64,000 nt of DNA from Physcomitrium patens. Its lineage: Eukaryota > Streptophyta > Bryopsida > Funariales > Funariaceae. Below, piece by piece: positions 1 to 12,548 of this stretch (position 1 is the stretch's first letter; each line of letters begins with the position of its first letter). Made by a program: the position numbers and the translations under genes. Where the stretch lies: assembly GCF_000002425.4 (NCBI RefSeq), contig NC_037255.1:2611847-2675846 (forward strand), read 5' to 3'. The notes below the pieces were generated by a model that did no database searches, was not told the DNA's origin, and saw nothing but the letters and a program-made list of their open reading frames with translations.

Positions 1-1501
1 TCTAATGAATGATGTCTTTCAAGAGTTTTTAGATGATTTTATTGTCTGTTACCTAGACGACATCTTAATCTATTCTAAAAACTCAGAAGAACATGAACTT
101 CATGTTCGCCAAGTATTACAAAAATTAAGAGATGCATGACTCTATGCCAAAATAGAAAAGTGTGTATTTCACACTACTCAAGTTGACTTCTTATGATACA
201 TCATTTCAAATAATGGACTTATGAAGGATCCTAAGAAAGTTCAAACTATTATGGATTGGAAGATCCCAAAAATGGTAAGAGATGTCCAATGCTTTTTGGG
301 ATTTGTCAACTACTATTGGATCTTCATCAAAGACTTCTCTCAAGTTGCAGCTCTACTTATACATTTGACTTGCAAAGACAAACTTCAATAGAATCAAGAA
401 GCAAAAGTAACATTTGAAGCTTTGAAGATAGCCTTTGTTTCTATACTAATCTTATATTGCATCAATTTTTCTAAGCCATTTTTTATGGAAATAGATGCAT
501 TAGACTTTGCTTTGGGTGCCGTATTGTCACAAATGGAAACAGATGATAAACTTCACCCAATAGCTTTTCATTCCAGAAAATTTTCAGCAATCGAGATCAA
601 CTACGAGATCCACGACAAAGAACTTCTTGCAATCGTGGATTTATTTTAAGAATGGTACCATTATCCAGAAGGTGCTTCTAGTCCACTCACAATATATATA
701 GATCATAAGAATCTTGAATATTTTATGTCAGTACGTATTTTGAATCATCGCCAAGCCCGTTGGAGTATGTCTTTGTCAAGATTCAAATTCAAGATCACTT
801 TTTGACCAGAAAAACAACAAGGTTTGTCAGATGCACTCTCTAGATGATCTTAACTTTCACCAAAGGAAGGAGATGTTGCGTTTGATCAACAATGAATAAT
901 TTTCTTGAAGCTAGAGCATCGTCATCTTTGAGCAATGAAATCAATACTAACTGTTGATTCAACTTTTATTAAGCAAGTTCAGATAAGTATGTCTTTTGAT
1001 CCTCTTATTCGTGATATGAAGAGAAATCCTTCAAAGTCTCATAATACTTTTAAGTTTGAATTCAAGAAGAATCTACTATATTTTGAGGGATGCCTATATG
1101 TTCCAAAAGGTAAAGCTCGATTACGTGTTCTTCAAGCTTGTCATGACTTTTCAGCAATAGGACATTTTAGATACATTAAAACTTTAGAACTAATATCCAA
1201 AGAATTTTGGTGGCCACAAATGTAGAAAACAGTCAAAGATTTTGTACAATCTTATGATATTTGCTCAAGATCAAAAACTCCTCATCATCAATCTTACGGA
1301 CTTTTTCAGCCATTACCTATTTTAGAACAACTATGGTCTTCTGTTTCTATGGACTTCATCATGGATCTTTCAATCTCAGGTTCTTATGACTCTATATTCG
1401 TGATAATAGATCATTTTACCAAGAAGGCACATTTTCTACTATGTACAAAATCTATCACAGGTGAAGAAACAACCAAGCTCTTTCTTGATAATATCTATCG
1501 T
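1..1501 (+). mobile_element. Element A, left part: Ty3/gypsy chromovirus pol (RT, RNase H, start of integrase)
   Basis: The element enters from the left window edge inside reverse transcriptase (a YLDD-type box is visible near 50-70). RNase H follows at about 420-650 (DFALGAVLSQM-like), then the integrase zinc-binding region at 935-1,225 and the first part of the integrase core at 1,349-1,500. It belongs to the same family as element C, whose parts align in the same order. The copy is old, with roughly ten or more breaks in pol. It is cut in the integrase core by element B and resumes at 10,501. gag and the 5' LTR lie outside the window. Confidence 0.9.
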
Positions 1502-1747
1502 TGTCGTGTTGTAACACGAGTATACCATGAAAATATAAAGAAAGGGGACTTTTATTAATGTTCAGTTACCTCGAATATTGGGAGCAACGACCAACTCCAG
1601 TGCAAATATTGAGTGGCCAGGTTCAGTCACCCCGTTACAGCCAGCCAAGGCATACTGAAATGCTCCGTTCGATTCTAATAATGGGAGTCAGCAGGAAGGG
1701 AAAGGACCAATTCACGCGACGGGTGAGCCTGGTTCGAAGAGCCAATT

Positions 1748-2050
1748 GGATCCAATTTTGAGAATCCAATCCGGGTCCTCTTACCCAATATGAGACGTGA
1801 ATTGGTCGGGCAACCCAATGCGATCCAATTTTGAGAATCCAATCCGAGTCCTCTTACCCAATATGAGACCTAAATTGTTCGGGCAACCCAATGCGATCCA
1901 ATTTCGAGAATCCAATCCGGGTCCTCTTATCCAATATGAGACCTGAGTTGGTCGGGCAACCCAATGCAGTCTGATTACGGGAACATCCAGGTTACTATGG
2001 GTCCTCTTACCCAATATGAGACCTGAATTGGTCGGGCGACTCAATGTGGA
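1748..2050 (+). repeat. Tandem array of about four 73-bp units inside the B LTR
   Basis: Units beginning GATCCAATTTTGAGAATCC repeat with a 73-bp period at about 1,748, 1,821 and 1,894. A diverged fourth unit begins at about 1,967 and keeps the shared core TCTTACCCAATATGAGAC. The same array occurs in the 3' LTR, so it was part of the element when it inserted. Tandem units in an LTR often lie in the enhancer (U3) part; that role here is inference. Confidence 0.85.
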
Positions 2051-2660
2051 TCCAAGTACGGGGTTTCGATTCTATTTCAGGCTGTCCTATTCTCTGTGCC
2101 ATTTCGAAAGCTTTGACGGCGGGAGCCAATTTCGGATCTAAGCTCTGACGATGGGAGCCAATTCCGGATCCAAGACAGAAGATTGAAGAAATTCAGAGGA
2201 TAAGGTTAGGGGAAGAAGAGATCAAGGAGAGGTTTTTTTTTTGAGAGCAGAGAGGGGGGGGGGGTTTTTTTTTTTTTTTTTTTTTGGATCAAGGAGCTAG
2301 CTTCAAGCTTTTTTCAAGGTTACTAGTTCGGTTTTCATTGGAGGTTTTTGGAGATTAAGGGGATTGGAGAGGAGCTTCATGCTTCGGGTCGGGGAAGAAA
2401 AGACAGAGAATTAGATTTTTCTTCTTCATAGAGTTTTAGGAAGACTGAGGCAATCGTTGCTGAAGTCAGTGTTGTAATGGTGAATCGGGATTTTTAATGA
2501 AGTGGGTGTGATCACTCCTGACTGTTTTGTGAAATCGAGTTACGTCTGTGATTGAAGGATTAAAAGGGTGTCTATAGGATTGAGTATGTGGAGTGAATGA
2601 AATTTATTGGGTTAATCTAACAAGACAGTCAGTGGATACAAGATTGTAAGTACAAAGCGG

Positions 2661-3994
2661 TGTCATATGGCGCTGATTTTCTATCTGGGAATACACCGGG
2701 TATCTAGCTGTAGAGAGTTTAGGTTTCTTTTTTATATAATGCCTTAGCTCCCAAAAACAAACTCCTTGCTTTGTATAAAAATTCAAAATATCTTAAAATT
2801 CTTCAAAATATATTTCTTCCCGCCAAGGACCTTTTTACATCAGACTTTGAAAATTCATAAAAGCTAATCCAACCGTTCACTTTGTTACAAATTTCTACAT
2901 AAGCTAGATGCTAAACTTAAATTTTACCACAAAAAAATTGAACCGTACATCTATCACCGATCGTTCGGCATCTAAGAAACCCTAGCAGGTGCACAAAACC
3001 CTAACTTACAAGCACCCGAAAACTATTTTCCTTATATCTCTTAAACCCAAGCTCCAAATCACACGAAACTTGTATAGAAAGCTTTATAACAAGATAACAC
3101 TCAATTTTGAAAATTTTGAGCTAAAACCTCATCAAATCGTCTAAGATATAGCTCAAATCACAAGCACAAGTAATTCGGGCTACTTACTACCCTTAGATAT
3201 CAAGCGCTGACTTCAACTGCCAATATCTCCTTCATAAAAGCTTGGAATTCGATAAACAGTATGCACAAACTGTAGCCGAAAAAGTGTTCTCTTTAAATCC
3301 GGTCGCCGATCCTCGTTTTCTGTCCGTACGCGTGCGGTATGCTCAAAAGAGTGACAGTACGTCGAAAACTTACACCTTAACTTTGAGCGCCTATAACTTC
3401 TTCATATAAACCCCAAATGACACAAATTTTGCACCAAAACCATATCCAAAAACCTAAACCTTCTGACCCTAGCCTCAAAAACTCGAATGGCCTCGAGAAA
3501 CTAACCCTAATCCCTAATATGGCCTCGGGCAGCCTCCTCAAAGCCCATTGGTCATGATTTTTGACCAATAGGAATGGAGATTTTTATTTTTCATCTCCAT
3601 TCATCCATATTGGTGCCCTAATTAATCCTTTTGCTACCAAAACCCCCTTCTTCATCCCTTTTCTTATTAGATTTTTACAATGAGTCTTTTTGACACCAAA
3701 TAAAAAATCCAAAAGAAGTTTTCAAAGGTCACCAATGTCTAACAAAGGTGATTCTAATTATTTAGAAGTCACTATGAACTAAACCAATCTTAAAAGCCAC
3801 TATGAAAAAGAAATCAAAGTTATAGAAATTCTATAGTAACCTTTTTAAACAACCTCTTCTCAAAGTAATAATCAAATTATATCCTACAACCAACTAAAAT
3901 CTACTAACATGGCTCTTACCATGTTACTTAATAAATTATATATTAAGTACATAATTACATTATTTTCATATAGTAGCCGAACCACAACACGACA
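2661..3994. mobile_element. S1: 1,334-bp solo LTR inserted in the B 5' LTR
   Basis: The insert starts TGTCATATGG, ends ACACGACA, and is flanked by GCGG on both sides (2,657-2,660 and 3,995-3,998), so it has TG...CA ends and a 4-bp target duplication. An inverted copy of the same length sits at 34,612-35,945 (S2). No gag or pol matching it is present, so both copies look like solo LTRs. No coding capacity is apparent. The transcriptional orientation is unknown. Confidence 0.85.
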
Positions 3995-4249
3995 GCGGTA
4001 TCGGAGATTAGCAGATTGGGTTGTTCGGGGTTCTTTGTAACGTGTAGAGATCTACCGGTTGGGGCAAAAGGGACTTCGACAAGCAGTCGAAGGGCATCCG
4101 TATAGATTTACGGTGTATTCTTGCAGTCGTTTATATTCCAGCAGTCAAAAACTGATAGACTGCTTGACTATTGGCGAATCTCCATACTACCTTCTACAAC
4201 TAGACGCCCGGCACGTTCTCGAGCAAGAAAGCACGTAATACGAAAAAAG

Positions 4250-4265
4250 TGGTGAATCCGACGTG
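4250..4265 (+). promoter_or_regulatory. Probable tRNA primer-binding site of element B
   Basis: A few bases after the 5' LTR end the sequence TGGTGAATCCGACGTG begins with TGG, the complement of a tRNA CCA end, and its complement reads like a tRNA acceptor/T-arm. I did not identify the tRNA. It differs from the initiator-methionine site common in plant copia and chromovirus elements. Confidence 0.5.
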
Positions 4266-4315
4266 AAAGCTTGAGGTGGAAGGTATTGGATTTCGGTTGA
4301 TTTTATCTTTATTTT

Positions 4316-6127
4316 ATGGAAAACGAAAATAAATATTTTGAAGGATTTTTGGGAGGAGTTTTTGGTGGAGAGTCTTCTAAAGGACAAGGTATGCACATGG
4401 ATCCGTCTATTGCTAGTATGTTTCAAGTCTTCTCATTGTCAATGCAGCAACAGCAAAGCAATGATCGAAAGGAAGCTTTGGCAACCAAAGCATTGCAAGC
4501 AGTGGTCAATAAAATTGATCAATTTGATAGGAGGAATATTTCAAGGTATTTAAGATGTTATGTTCGTGAAATGGAATTAAATCGGGTTTCTGAGAAAAAA
4601 ATGGTTGCACTATTTGGACTTGCCACGATACCGGAGATAAGAGACCACATTACATCGATTACGGATCGTTATGGGAATTCATGGGAGGATTTTTCACATG
4701 CATTGAAAGACGAATATTTCTTGGAAGATGTTGATCGCGTTACTAAGAAGCTGTTTCTGGAATGGATTGAAAGGCCCAATAAGAATTTGCAAGCAACAAA
4801 GCTACTAAAGGAATTTGAGAGGCAGTACTCTCAATTATCGAAGGTAGAAAAATTGACATTGGAGCCGAACGAAGTTGATCTATTTCTTCAAGCTGCTGAT
4901 GGAGAATTGCAAGGGAAATTAGAACTTCTTCTTGAAGACAAAGAAGAAGATAAAGGATTGACAACAAAGTAGAAGAACGTTGAAGATGCAGTGGGGTTGC
5001 TTACAAAAAGAGAAAGGAGGAAGGATAGAAGCAATATTCCAAAAACAGTACAAGCACCCAAAGCTCCAATACGTACAACACTACCAACAATGCCTACAGT
5101 TCAACCTTCGACATCCTTATCAAAGAAAGCAGATATGGGGATGGAAGAAATTATACGAGGAATGTAAGATCTTCAAATCAAATTGGCAAGACTTGAAGAG
5201 AATACTTCTATAAACAATTCGAAGAATGTTTCAAAACAAGGATACATACAAAGATGCATTTGGTGTGATGATGCTTCACACACTAGAAAAGATTGCAATG
5301 AATTTAATAATATGATACGGCAGAGAATTATTTGCTAGAAAGATGGGAAGATAGCATTGAAAAATAGAGAGGATCTTCTTCAAACCAATTTTGGCAAGGG
5401 AGGAATGAGAGCATTGGTTCAAGATTACCTAAAAGAGCATGAAACAGCAGCACGAGAAAGTACAAGTTATGGTGCTAAAGTAGATGATGAAATTGGTGGA
5501 AGTACGAAAACTAGTGAGTTTTGGGCTTCTGCCGTTTCTACAATGCAAGAAGGGAAATTACCTCGAGAAGCGTTATTGAGAACTGCAGCTACAATACGAG
5601 GTAGAATAGGTTGGGAGGATCCTGTTGAGTCTCTTTCAGTTCATGCATATATTGCTAAGAGTCAACATGAAGCTTTGATGGAAGAAAAGAGACGAGGAAA
5701 TTTTGATGATACTAGAGAAGGAAATTCATCTAAGAGGCAAATTCAAAGAGACAAGGCTCGAGAGGCAGCTTCAGAAGAATTGCCTGTAAAGGATACCTCA
5801 GCATCATTGGGAGAAAAAACAAAGGAGACAAAAGATAAGGGCAAATCAATTGCTTATAAGCTACTTTCTGACATTGAAGTGGCAACAAATTTGAAAGGGG
5901 TGTTGGAAGAACGTATATTAAACGCTAAGGTGGAATTCACATTGAAAGAAGTCTTGAGAATTGCAAAGAAGGAGTTTCATGATGTCATCATTGACAGCAT
6001 TAAGCAAAAGAGGCAATTAATGGGCGAAACTGGAATGAGTCATGCTATTGATGCAAGAATATATAAAGATGAAGAAGAGGTTGATATGGGTTACAAGCAA
6101 CCAACAAATGAAGGTAAAGCCTGTTGA
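4316..6127 (+). pseudogene. Element B gag-like region
   Basis: The region between the primer site and reverse transcriptase contains an acidic/basic 218-codon frame (4,316-4,972) and a 256-codon frame (5,357-6,127), both rich in Lys, Glu and Gln and with no recognisable enzyme motif. A Cys/His-containing stretch near 5,250-5,300 could be a remnant zinc knuckle. Position and composition suggest capsid/nucleocapsid plus a protease-linker segment. The family of the gag is not recognised. The region is broken. Confidence 0.6.
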
Positions 6128-6178
6128 ATCTCATGAAATTGTAAATCGTTTGCCTTCGAATCTCATGAAATTGGGTGT

Positions 6179-7486
6179 GTGGATCCAAATATTATAACAC
6201 CTATGGTTATCTTCACTATACTGCATGTACCTTGGAATCTAAGACCGATTCCAGTATCGAGGACATATTTACCTAAATTGGTTGAACTATTAAAAGAAAA
6301 GATAAAGATGAAAATATTAGAACCTTCATTTGCGTCGTATTCTAGTCGATGGTTTACGGTACCTAAGAAGAATGGGTCACTACGGTTTATTCAAGATATG
6401 CAATCGGTGAATGCAGTAACTGTTAGGAATGCAGGAATTGGACCTATTGTGGATGAATTTACTGAGGCGTTTGCTGGAAGGGCGATCTATTCAATGGGTG
6501 ATTTGTATTCAGGTTATGATCAATTTCAACTTGCCGAAGGAAGTAGAGATATGACAACGATGAGGACACCGCTTGGATTGGTTAGAATGTGCACTCTTCC
6601 TCAAGGCGCGACCAACTCAATTGCACATATGATGAATGGGATGAATAAGGTATTGAGAGATTTTATTCCGGAGAAGACTATGCCTTTTCTGAATGATGTT
6701 CCTATAAAAGGGTGCAGAGAAGGAGACAAGGATGAAACTTTAGATACGAAGGGGTGTCACAAATATGTTGTTGATCATATACAAGATTGTGAAAAGATTT
6801 TAACTCGGCTTGGAGAAGTTCATCTTACATTATCGGGTATGAAGTCCGTATTTGGAGTACGAGAGGTTGTGATTGTTGGACATTTATGTGGATTTTATGG
6901 AAGAAAACCAGATCCGACTAAAGTTGATGCAATTGGAAGGATGAAAGAGGAGTGTGATTCTTTAACAGAGGTTCGCAGGTTTTTGGGTACATGTGTATTT
7001 TATAGAATCTAGATCCCTCATTTTGCTCACATAACGGATCCATTATATGAACTGTTACGCAAGGGTTACCGATTTAAATGGGAAGAAAGGCATATTCAGG
7101 TAATGCAAAGATTGAAGAAATTATTGATGTCACCTCCAATATTGAGGAAGGTTGATTATAAGTGCAATAGACCAGTGATTCTTACTGTGGACGCTAGTCC
7201 AATTGCCATTGGATGGGCTGTGGGTCAAGATGATTCCAGTGGGGATAGATTTGCAGTTCGGTTTGGGGCTAAAGTTTTAAGTATTCGTCAGCATGCATAT
7301 TCGCAAGTCAAAAGAGAACTTTGGAGAGTCGTTTCGGCTATGAAAGCTGAAAAGGATTATTTGATTGAGGTAGTAGTAGTAATTGAAATAGATTGCTTGC
7401 CATTGCTTGGAATGATTATTAACTATTCAACGCCAAATATTACAATGTTGAGATGGATTGCTTATATTAAGTCACTAAATCCATAA
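6179..7486 (+). pseudogene. Element B reverse transcriptase and RNase H
   Basis: The frame at 6,179-7,012 has the gypsy RT order: a PVPKK-like entry motif (WFTVPKKNGSLRF), DLYSGYDQ, a LPQGA-like box (CTLPQGATNS) and the region before RNase H ending RRFLGTC. The frame at 7,103-7,486 begins RNase H (ILTVDASPIAIGWAV). Between RT boxes it carries an unusual charged insertion (CREGDKDETLD) absent from ordinary plant chromoviruses, so I place it in a divergent Ty3/gypsy branch. It is a fossil copy with a few breaks. Confidence 0.85.
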
Positions 7487-7525
7487 TTTAAGCATATTAC
7501 TGGGAAAGACAATTTAGTAACAGAC

Positions 7526-9013
7526 ATGCTATCTCGAGCAAGATATGAGAAGGAGTACAAAATGGTTGAAGACATTGATGACGTCGGATCAAAATTCTAT
7601 TCAATATCAAATCTCAACAGAGAAGACAAGCTATTTCTTGAAGAATCTTATGAAGGAGAATTATTGGATATTGGTCATTACTTGAATACCTTGACTAAGC
7701 AGGAGAATTGATCTACAGAAAAATTCAAACAAATAAGGAAAAAAGCATATGGATTTTTACTTCGAGATGGATTCTTTTGGAAGAGACCGAAGAAAGGAAT
7801 TGAGATGCCACAACGAGTGATAGGCAAAAAGGAAGAAAAACTAAAATTATTAAAGGAGTTTCATGATAGTTTATGGGCAGGGCATAGAGGAATCTGGGCT
7901 ACTTTTGCTAAACTCAAGGAATGATATTGGTGGAAAAATATGTATCGAGATGTGCCCTCATTTGTAGAGTCATGTGAAATCTGTCAATTGTATTCTAATA
8001 TCCGACATCGAGATGGTCTTCATCCTATGTATCCTCTGGCTATTCATTTTAAATGGGTTGTTGATTTGGTTATTATTCCGGTTGGGTTATGGCAGATGAG
8101 ATATTTGGTTTTAGCTCGAGAAGATTTATCAAATCAAGTAGAAGGAAGAGCATTGAGGACAAAATCTACAGAGGGGATTTGTAGGTTTTTGCTTAAAGAT
8201 GTCATTTGCCGCTACGGATGCGTGGGAAAAATCACTGCAGATCGTGGAGAATTAAATGGGCAAGAAGCTCGTAAGTTCTTTGAAAGATGTGGAGTTAAAC
8301 TATCACTGACTACTGCTTATAATCCAGAAGGGAATGCAAAAAGCGAACGCGGTCACCCACCTATTGTGAAAGCATTAGTTAAAGCTTGTAATGGGAAAGT
8401 TAAAGAGTGGCCACGGCTTTTGTCATTTGCATTATGGGCTGATCGAACAACACATAGTTCGGTGACAAGATATATGCCAGTAGAACTTATGACAGGTCAA
8501 AAACTAATTATGCCGATTGAAGAAAAGGTACTTACTTGGAGTATGCTACCATGGGAAGATGGATTGACAAGAAAAGAACTTCTGGCTATTAGGATTCGAC
8601 AATTGGAGCAAAGAACGGAAGATGTCTAGATAGCATTGGGAAGGTTAAAAAGAGCAAGGTTACAAAACAAGGCGCGATTCGATAAGCAACATCGATTGAG
8701 ACTAAAAGCAATCGAGGAAGGTGACTGGGTACTTGTTTATGACAATAGTCTGGATAATCAACATAGTACTTTGCAGAAATTTTTAAAACGTTGGTTAGGA
8801 CCATATGTGGTAACAACTGTTCATGGTAATGCGACTTACTCGTTACGGGAGTTAGATGGTACAAAATTGAAAATATCAATTGCAGAGAAGCGAGTAAAAA
8901 TATTTAAACGAAGACACGTAGAGATGAATATGGAAGATCTTAATGAAGGTATAGAAATTCAGCAGCAAGAAGATGAAAGTGATTTGGATAATGAAGGTGA
9001 CGAAGACGAATAG
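7526..9013 (+). pseudogene. Element B integrase (zinc-binding domain, core, C-terminal domain)
   Basis: An HHCC-type zinc-binding region lies at about 7,850-7,990 (GHRG...CEICQLY). The integrase core runs over 7,940-8,629 with TADRGE and YNPEGNAKSERG around the expected catalytic positions. A basic C-terminal region at 8,636-9,013 has WVLVYD and KRWLGPYVV, the GPY/F-like module. No chromodomain is seen, and the frame ends in an acidic tail. The 3' LTR follows after a purine tract. Confidence 0.8.
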
Positions 9014-9102
9014 GACAAAGACGTAGAGGATATATTCTGAATCAAACATCAATTGGGTAAATTGGTGCATATCGGAGGATGCACAGGTTCAGAGGGGGTG
9101 GA

Positions 9103-10500
9103 TGTCATGTTGTAACATGAGTATACCATGAAAATATAAAGAAAGGGGACTTTTATTAATGTTCAGTTACCTCGAATATTGGGAGCAAGGACCAACTCCA
9201 GTGCAAATACTGAGTGGCCAGGTTCAGTCACCCCGTTACAGTCAGTCGAGGCATACTGAAATGCTCCATTCGATTCCAATAACGGGAGTCAGCAGGAAGG
9301 GAAAGGACCAATTCACGCGACGGGTGAGCCTGGTTCGAAGAGCCAAATGGATCCAATTTTGAGAATCCAATCTGGGTCCTCTTACCCAATATGAGACCTG
9401 AATTGGTCGGGCAACCTAATGCGATCCAATTTTGAGAATCCAATCCAGGTCCTCTTACCCAATATGAGACATGAATTGGTCGGGCAACCCAATGCGATCC
9501 AATTTTGAGAATCCAATCCGGGTCTTTTTATCCAATATGAGACCTGAATTGGTCGGATAACCCAATGCAGTCTGATTACGGGAACATCCAAGTTACTACG
9601 GGTCCTCTTACCCAATATGAGACCTGAATTGGTCGTGCGACTCAATGTGGACCCAAGTACGGGGTTTCGATTCTGTTTCAGGTTGTCCTATTCTTTGTGC
9701 CGTTTCGAAAGCTTTGACGGCGGGAGCCAATTTCGGATCTAAGCTTTGACGATGGGAGCCAATTTCAGATCCAAGACGAAAGATTGAAGAAATTCAGAGG
9801 ATAAGGTTAGGGGAAGAAGAGATCAAGGAGAGGTTTTTTTTTTCAGAGCAGAGAGGGGGTTTTTTTTTTTTTTTTTTTTGGATCAAGGAGCTAGCTTCAA
9901 GCTTTTTTCAAGGTTACTAGTTCGGTTTTCATTGGAGGTTTTTGGAGATTAAGGGGATTGGAGAGGAGCTTCATGCTTCGGGTCGGGGAAGAAAAGACAG
10001 AGAATTAGATTTTTCTTCTTCATAGAGTTTTGGGAAGACTGAGACAATCGTTGCTGAAGTCAGTGTTGTAATGGTGAATCGGGATTTTTAATGAAGTAGG
10101 TGTGATCACTCCTGACTGTTTTGTGAAATCGAGTTACGTCTGTGATTAAAGGATTAAAAGGGTGTCTATAGGATTGAGTATGTGGAGTGAATGAAATTTA
10201 TTGGGTTAATCTAACAAGACAGTCAGTGGATACAAGATTGTAAGTACAAAGCGGTATCGGAGATTAGCAGATTGGGTTGTTCGGGGTTCTCTGTAACGTC
10301 TAGAGACCTATCAGCTGGGGCAAAAGGGACTTCGACAAGCAGTCGAAGGGCATCCGTATAGATTTACGGTATATTCTTGCAGTCGTTTATATTCTAGCAG
10401 TCAAAAATTGATAGACTGCTTGACTATTGGCGAATCTCCATACTACCTTCTACAGCTAGACGCCCGGCGCGTTCTTGAGCAGGAAAGCACATAATACGAC
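9103..10500 (+). repeat. Element B 3' LTR
   Basis: This 1.4-kb uninterrupted LTR matches the two halves of the 5' LTR. It begins just after AGAGGGGGTGGA and contains the 73-bp tandem units at about 9,350-9,652. Element A's integrase resumes immediately afterwards. Confidence 0.9.
9350..9652 (+). repeat. 73-bp tandem units in the B 3' LTR
   Basis: This is the same array as at 1,748-2,050, with about four units sharing CTCTTACCCAATATGAGAC. The last unit is diverged in both LTRs in the same way, which shows the array predates insertion. Confidence 0.85.
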
Positions 10501-11957
10501 ATCGCTATCATGGATTATCCAAGGATATTATATCAGATAGGGGAACTCAATTTGTATCAAGATTTTGACGAACTCTTTTCAAGATTCTAAAAATGAATAT
10601 AAAACTATCTTTGACATTCCATCCTCAAACTGATGGACAAACGGAGCATATTAATCAAGTTTTGGAGCAGTATTTAAGATGCACTATTAACTACCAACAA
10701 GATGATTGGATAACTCTTTTGTCATTGGCAGAGTTTGCTTACAATAACACGGTACATTTTTCTACAAAACAAACACCTTTCTTTACTAATTATGATTATC
10801 ATCCACGACTTGATACTTTTGACTTTTCAAAAATTGTTAATCTTGCTGCGAAAGATTTGGCAATTCATTTGTCAGAGCTACATTCAACGATAAAGGCTCA
10901 GTTAAAAGAAGCTCTAGAACAACAAAAGGTCAATGCGGATGTCTATCGAAATGAACAACCACCGTTCTACATGGGTGATAAGGTATGGTTATTTCATCAC
11001 AATATCAAGACCACTCATCCTTGTGACAAGCTGGACTATCGAAGGCTTGGACCATTTTCTATTTCTGCACAAATCAATCCAGTTGCATATCATTTACATC
11101 TATCGGAATCAATGAAAATCCATCTAATATTCTATGTGTCTCTTCTTCAACTATACAAGATAGTGGATATACCAAGAAGAAGACAAGCTTCACCTCCTCC
11201 TATAGAAGTGGAAAATAATAAAGAGTTTGAAGTAGAAGAAGTCTTAGATTCAAGGCGGCACCAAAATAAATTGGAATATCTTATCCATTAGCGCAGATAG
11301 GATATTAGAGAATGTACATGGGAGGCAGTAAAGAATCTTGTAAATGCAACAAAGGTGGTGGAGGCTTTTTATCGACGACATCCATCAAAATCAAGATGAA
11401 AACCTTCCTTATAAAAGAAATAAGATCTAAGCAAGATAACATTCTACTTTCAATCCTTGTTTGTAGCTTCTTTGTAGTTGTGACACTCAGAAAATGGAGA
11501 ACCAACAATTAGTGGATTTGACTTAAGAGCCTTCATTTGCTGATCTATCGGACGAGATATTATGATTGTCACAACCTTCAAGACGATGCAATCAAGATGA
11601 ATATCTTCAAGAACGACATTTTTTTCTTTGAATAGATGGCGAGATACAAGGTATTTGGTATCATGACCTTGGAAGGAACTTCCAATGTTTGGTGATTGTG
11701 CTAGAGGTAGAAACAATTCTTGATGGTGTTCCAAATGTTCTATTTGAAGGAAGTTATGAAGGCCTCAACAATGATCAAATAATTGGGTGGTCTTCCCGCC
11801 TTGGTATGGGACACTACCGATGGTTGAGAGGCCCTATCAATCATCTTTGAAGAGTACAAAGATTAGAATATGTGGCGAATACAATTTGTCGCATCATAGA
11901 TTTTTTCTACATATGATTACCGCTCCTCGTGGAACTCGTTCCTAGAAGGAGGGGTAA
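10501..11957 (+). mobile_element. Element A, right part: integrase core, GPY/F module, chromodomain and 3' tail
   Basis: Integrase continues from 1,501: the core at 10,501-10,760 (FHPQTDGQTE), the GPY/F-like region near 11,030-11,060 and a chromodomain at about 11,220-11,380 (EEVLDSRRHQNKLEYLIH). About 570 bp of non-pol sequence then lead to a purine tract (AGAAGGAGGGG, 11,945-11,955) before the 3' LTR. The antisense strand of this tail keeps a 94-codon open frame (11,734-11,450) that also exists at the same place in element C. Old copy, broken. Confidence 0.9.
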
Positions 11958-12422
11958 TGTCACATACATATGCATATAAGTCAATAATTACATGTATAAA
12001 TAGGTAGAAGTAAGTAAAAGTATATAAAAATAAATTAATTCTATAGTATTTGGTATAAAAGCTTCTTAGAAGCTTTATAGACGCTGCTTTGACTTTATAG
12101 GTGTCTTTAATTGACTTTTTGGGATTAGAAACGTGGTCAACAAGTTGGCCATGTGCCACAAATGTTGTTAGCTTGAAAACCAAACTAACTATGTGGCCCA
12201 TACATAGAAAAACTTACCTTGTAAGTCAAGGCATGTGTCCTACAAAGTCAATACATATTGGAGGTCCTATAGAATATGGCCACATAGCCTTTAGTAAGAT
12301 AGTATATATAGAGACAAGAGTGAAGCTTTCTTCACTTTTATCAATTCTTTTCTTGCTTCTAGTGTAGTTTCAAGGATCTCTAGTTTTCTTAGCTTTTGGC
12401 AATAGCCATTTCAGTTTCTTTC

Positions 12423-12470
<48 letters not shown>

Positions 12471-12548
12471 GATATTTCTATTTTATTATCTTTCTTTGAG
12501 AGAAGTCTCACTTGTTTATTTGTCTTTATCATGTTCTTGTCATTGACA
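11958..12548 (+). repeat. Element A 3' LTR (family D), 591 bp
   Basis: It begins TGTCACATAC after a polypurine tract and ends CATTGACA. The interior carries TATATATAG at about 12,303-12,311, then a hairpin (arms GACAAGAGTGAAG and its near-complement, 12,313-12,342) and a (TA)n run at 12,426-12,468. The following CGAGC should be one copy of the target duplication, because the minus-strand element E resumes there; the other copy lies outside the window. Confidence 0.9.

Larger units (their letters stand above)
1502..4245 (+). repeat. Element B 5' LTR, interrupted by S1
   Basis: Positions 1,502-2,660 and 3,995-4,243 match 9,103-10,500 almost base for base; the stretch between them is S1. The start TGTCGTGTTGTAAC corresponds to TGTCATGTTGTAAC at 9,103, which directly follows a purine-rich tract (9,091-9,102). 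Homopolymer runs of G and T near 2,255-2,286 are longer here than in the 3' LTR. The exact 3' end is uncertain by a few bases. Confidence 0.85.
1502..10500 (+). mobile_element. Element B: Ty3/gypsy retrotransposon of a divergent lineage, nested in A
   Basis: Two LTRs of about 1.4 kb flank a 4.9-kb internal region coding gag-like, reverse transcriptase, RNase H and integrase domains in gypsy order. The flanks ATCGT (1,497-1,501) and ATCGC (10,501-10,505) fit a 5-bp target duplication with one difference. Element A's integrase reads on from one flank to the other. The 5' LTR is about 1.3 kb longer than the 3' LTR because solo LTR S1 sits in it. The two LTRs differ by a few percent by eye, so B is younger than its host A. 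Pol is broken about five or six times. The 3' end could be 10,500 or 10,501. Confidence 0.9.

Noticed and set aside
1748-2050. Centromeric or other satellite array
   Set aside because: Only about four units, confined to both LTRs of element B.
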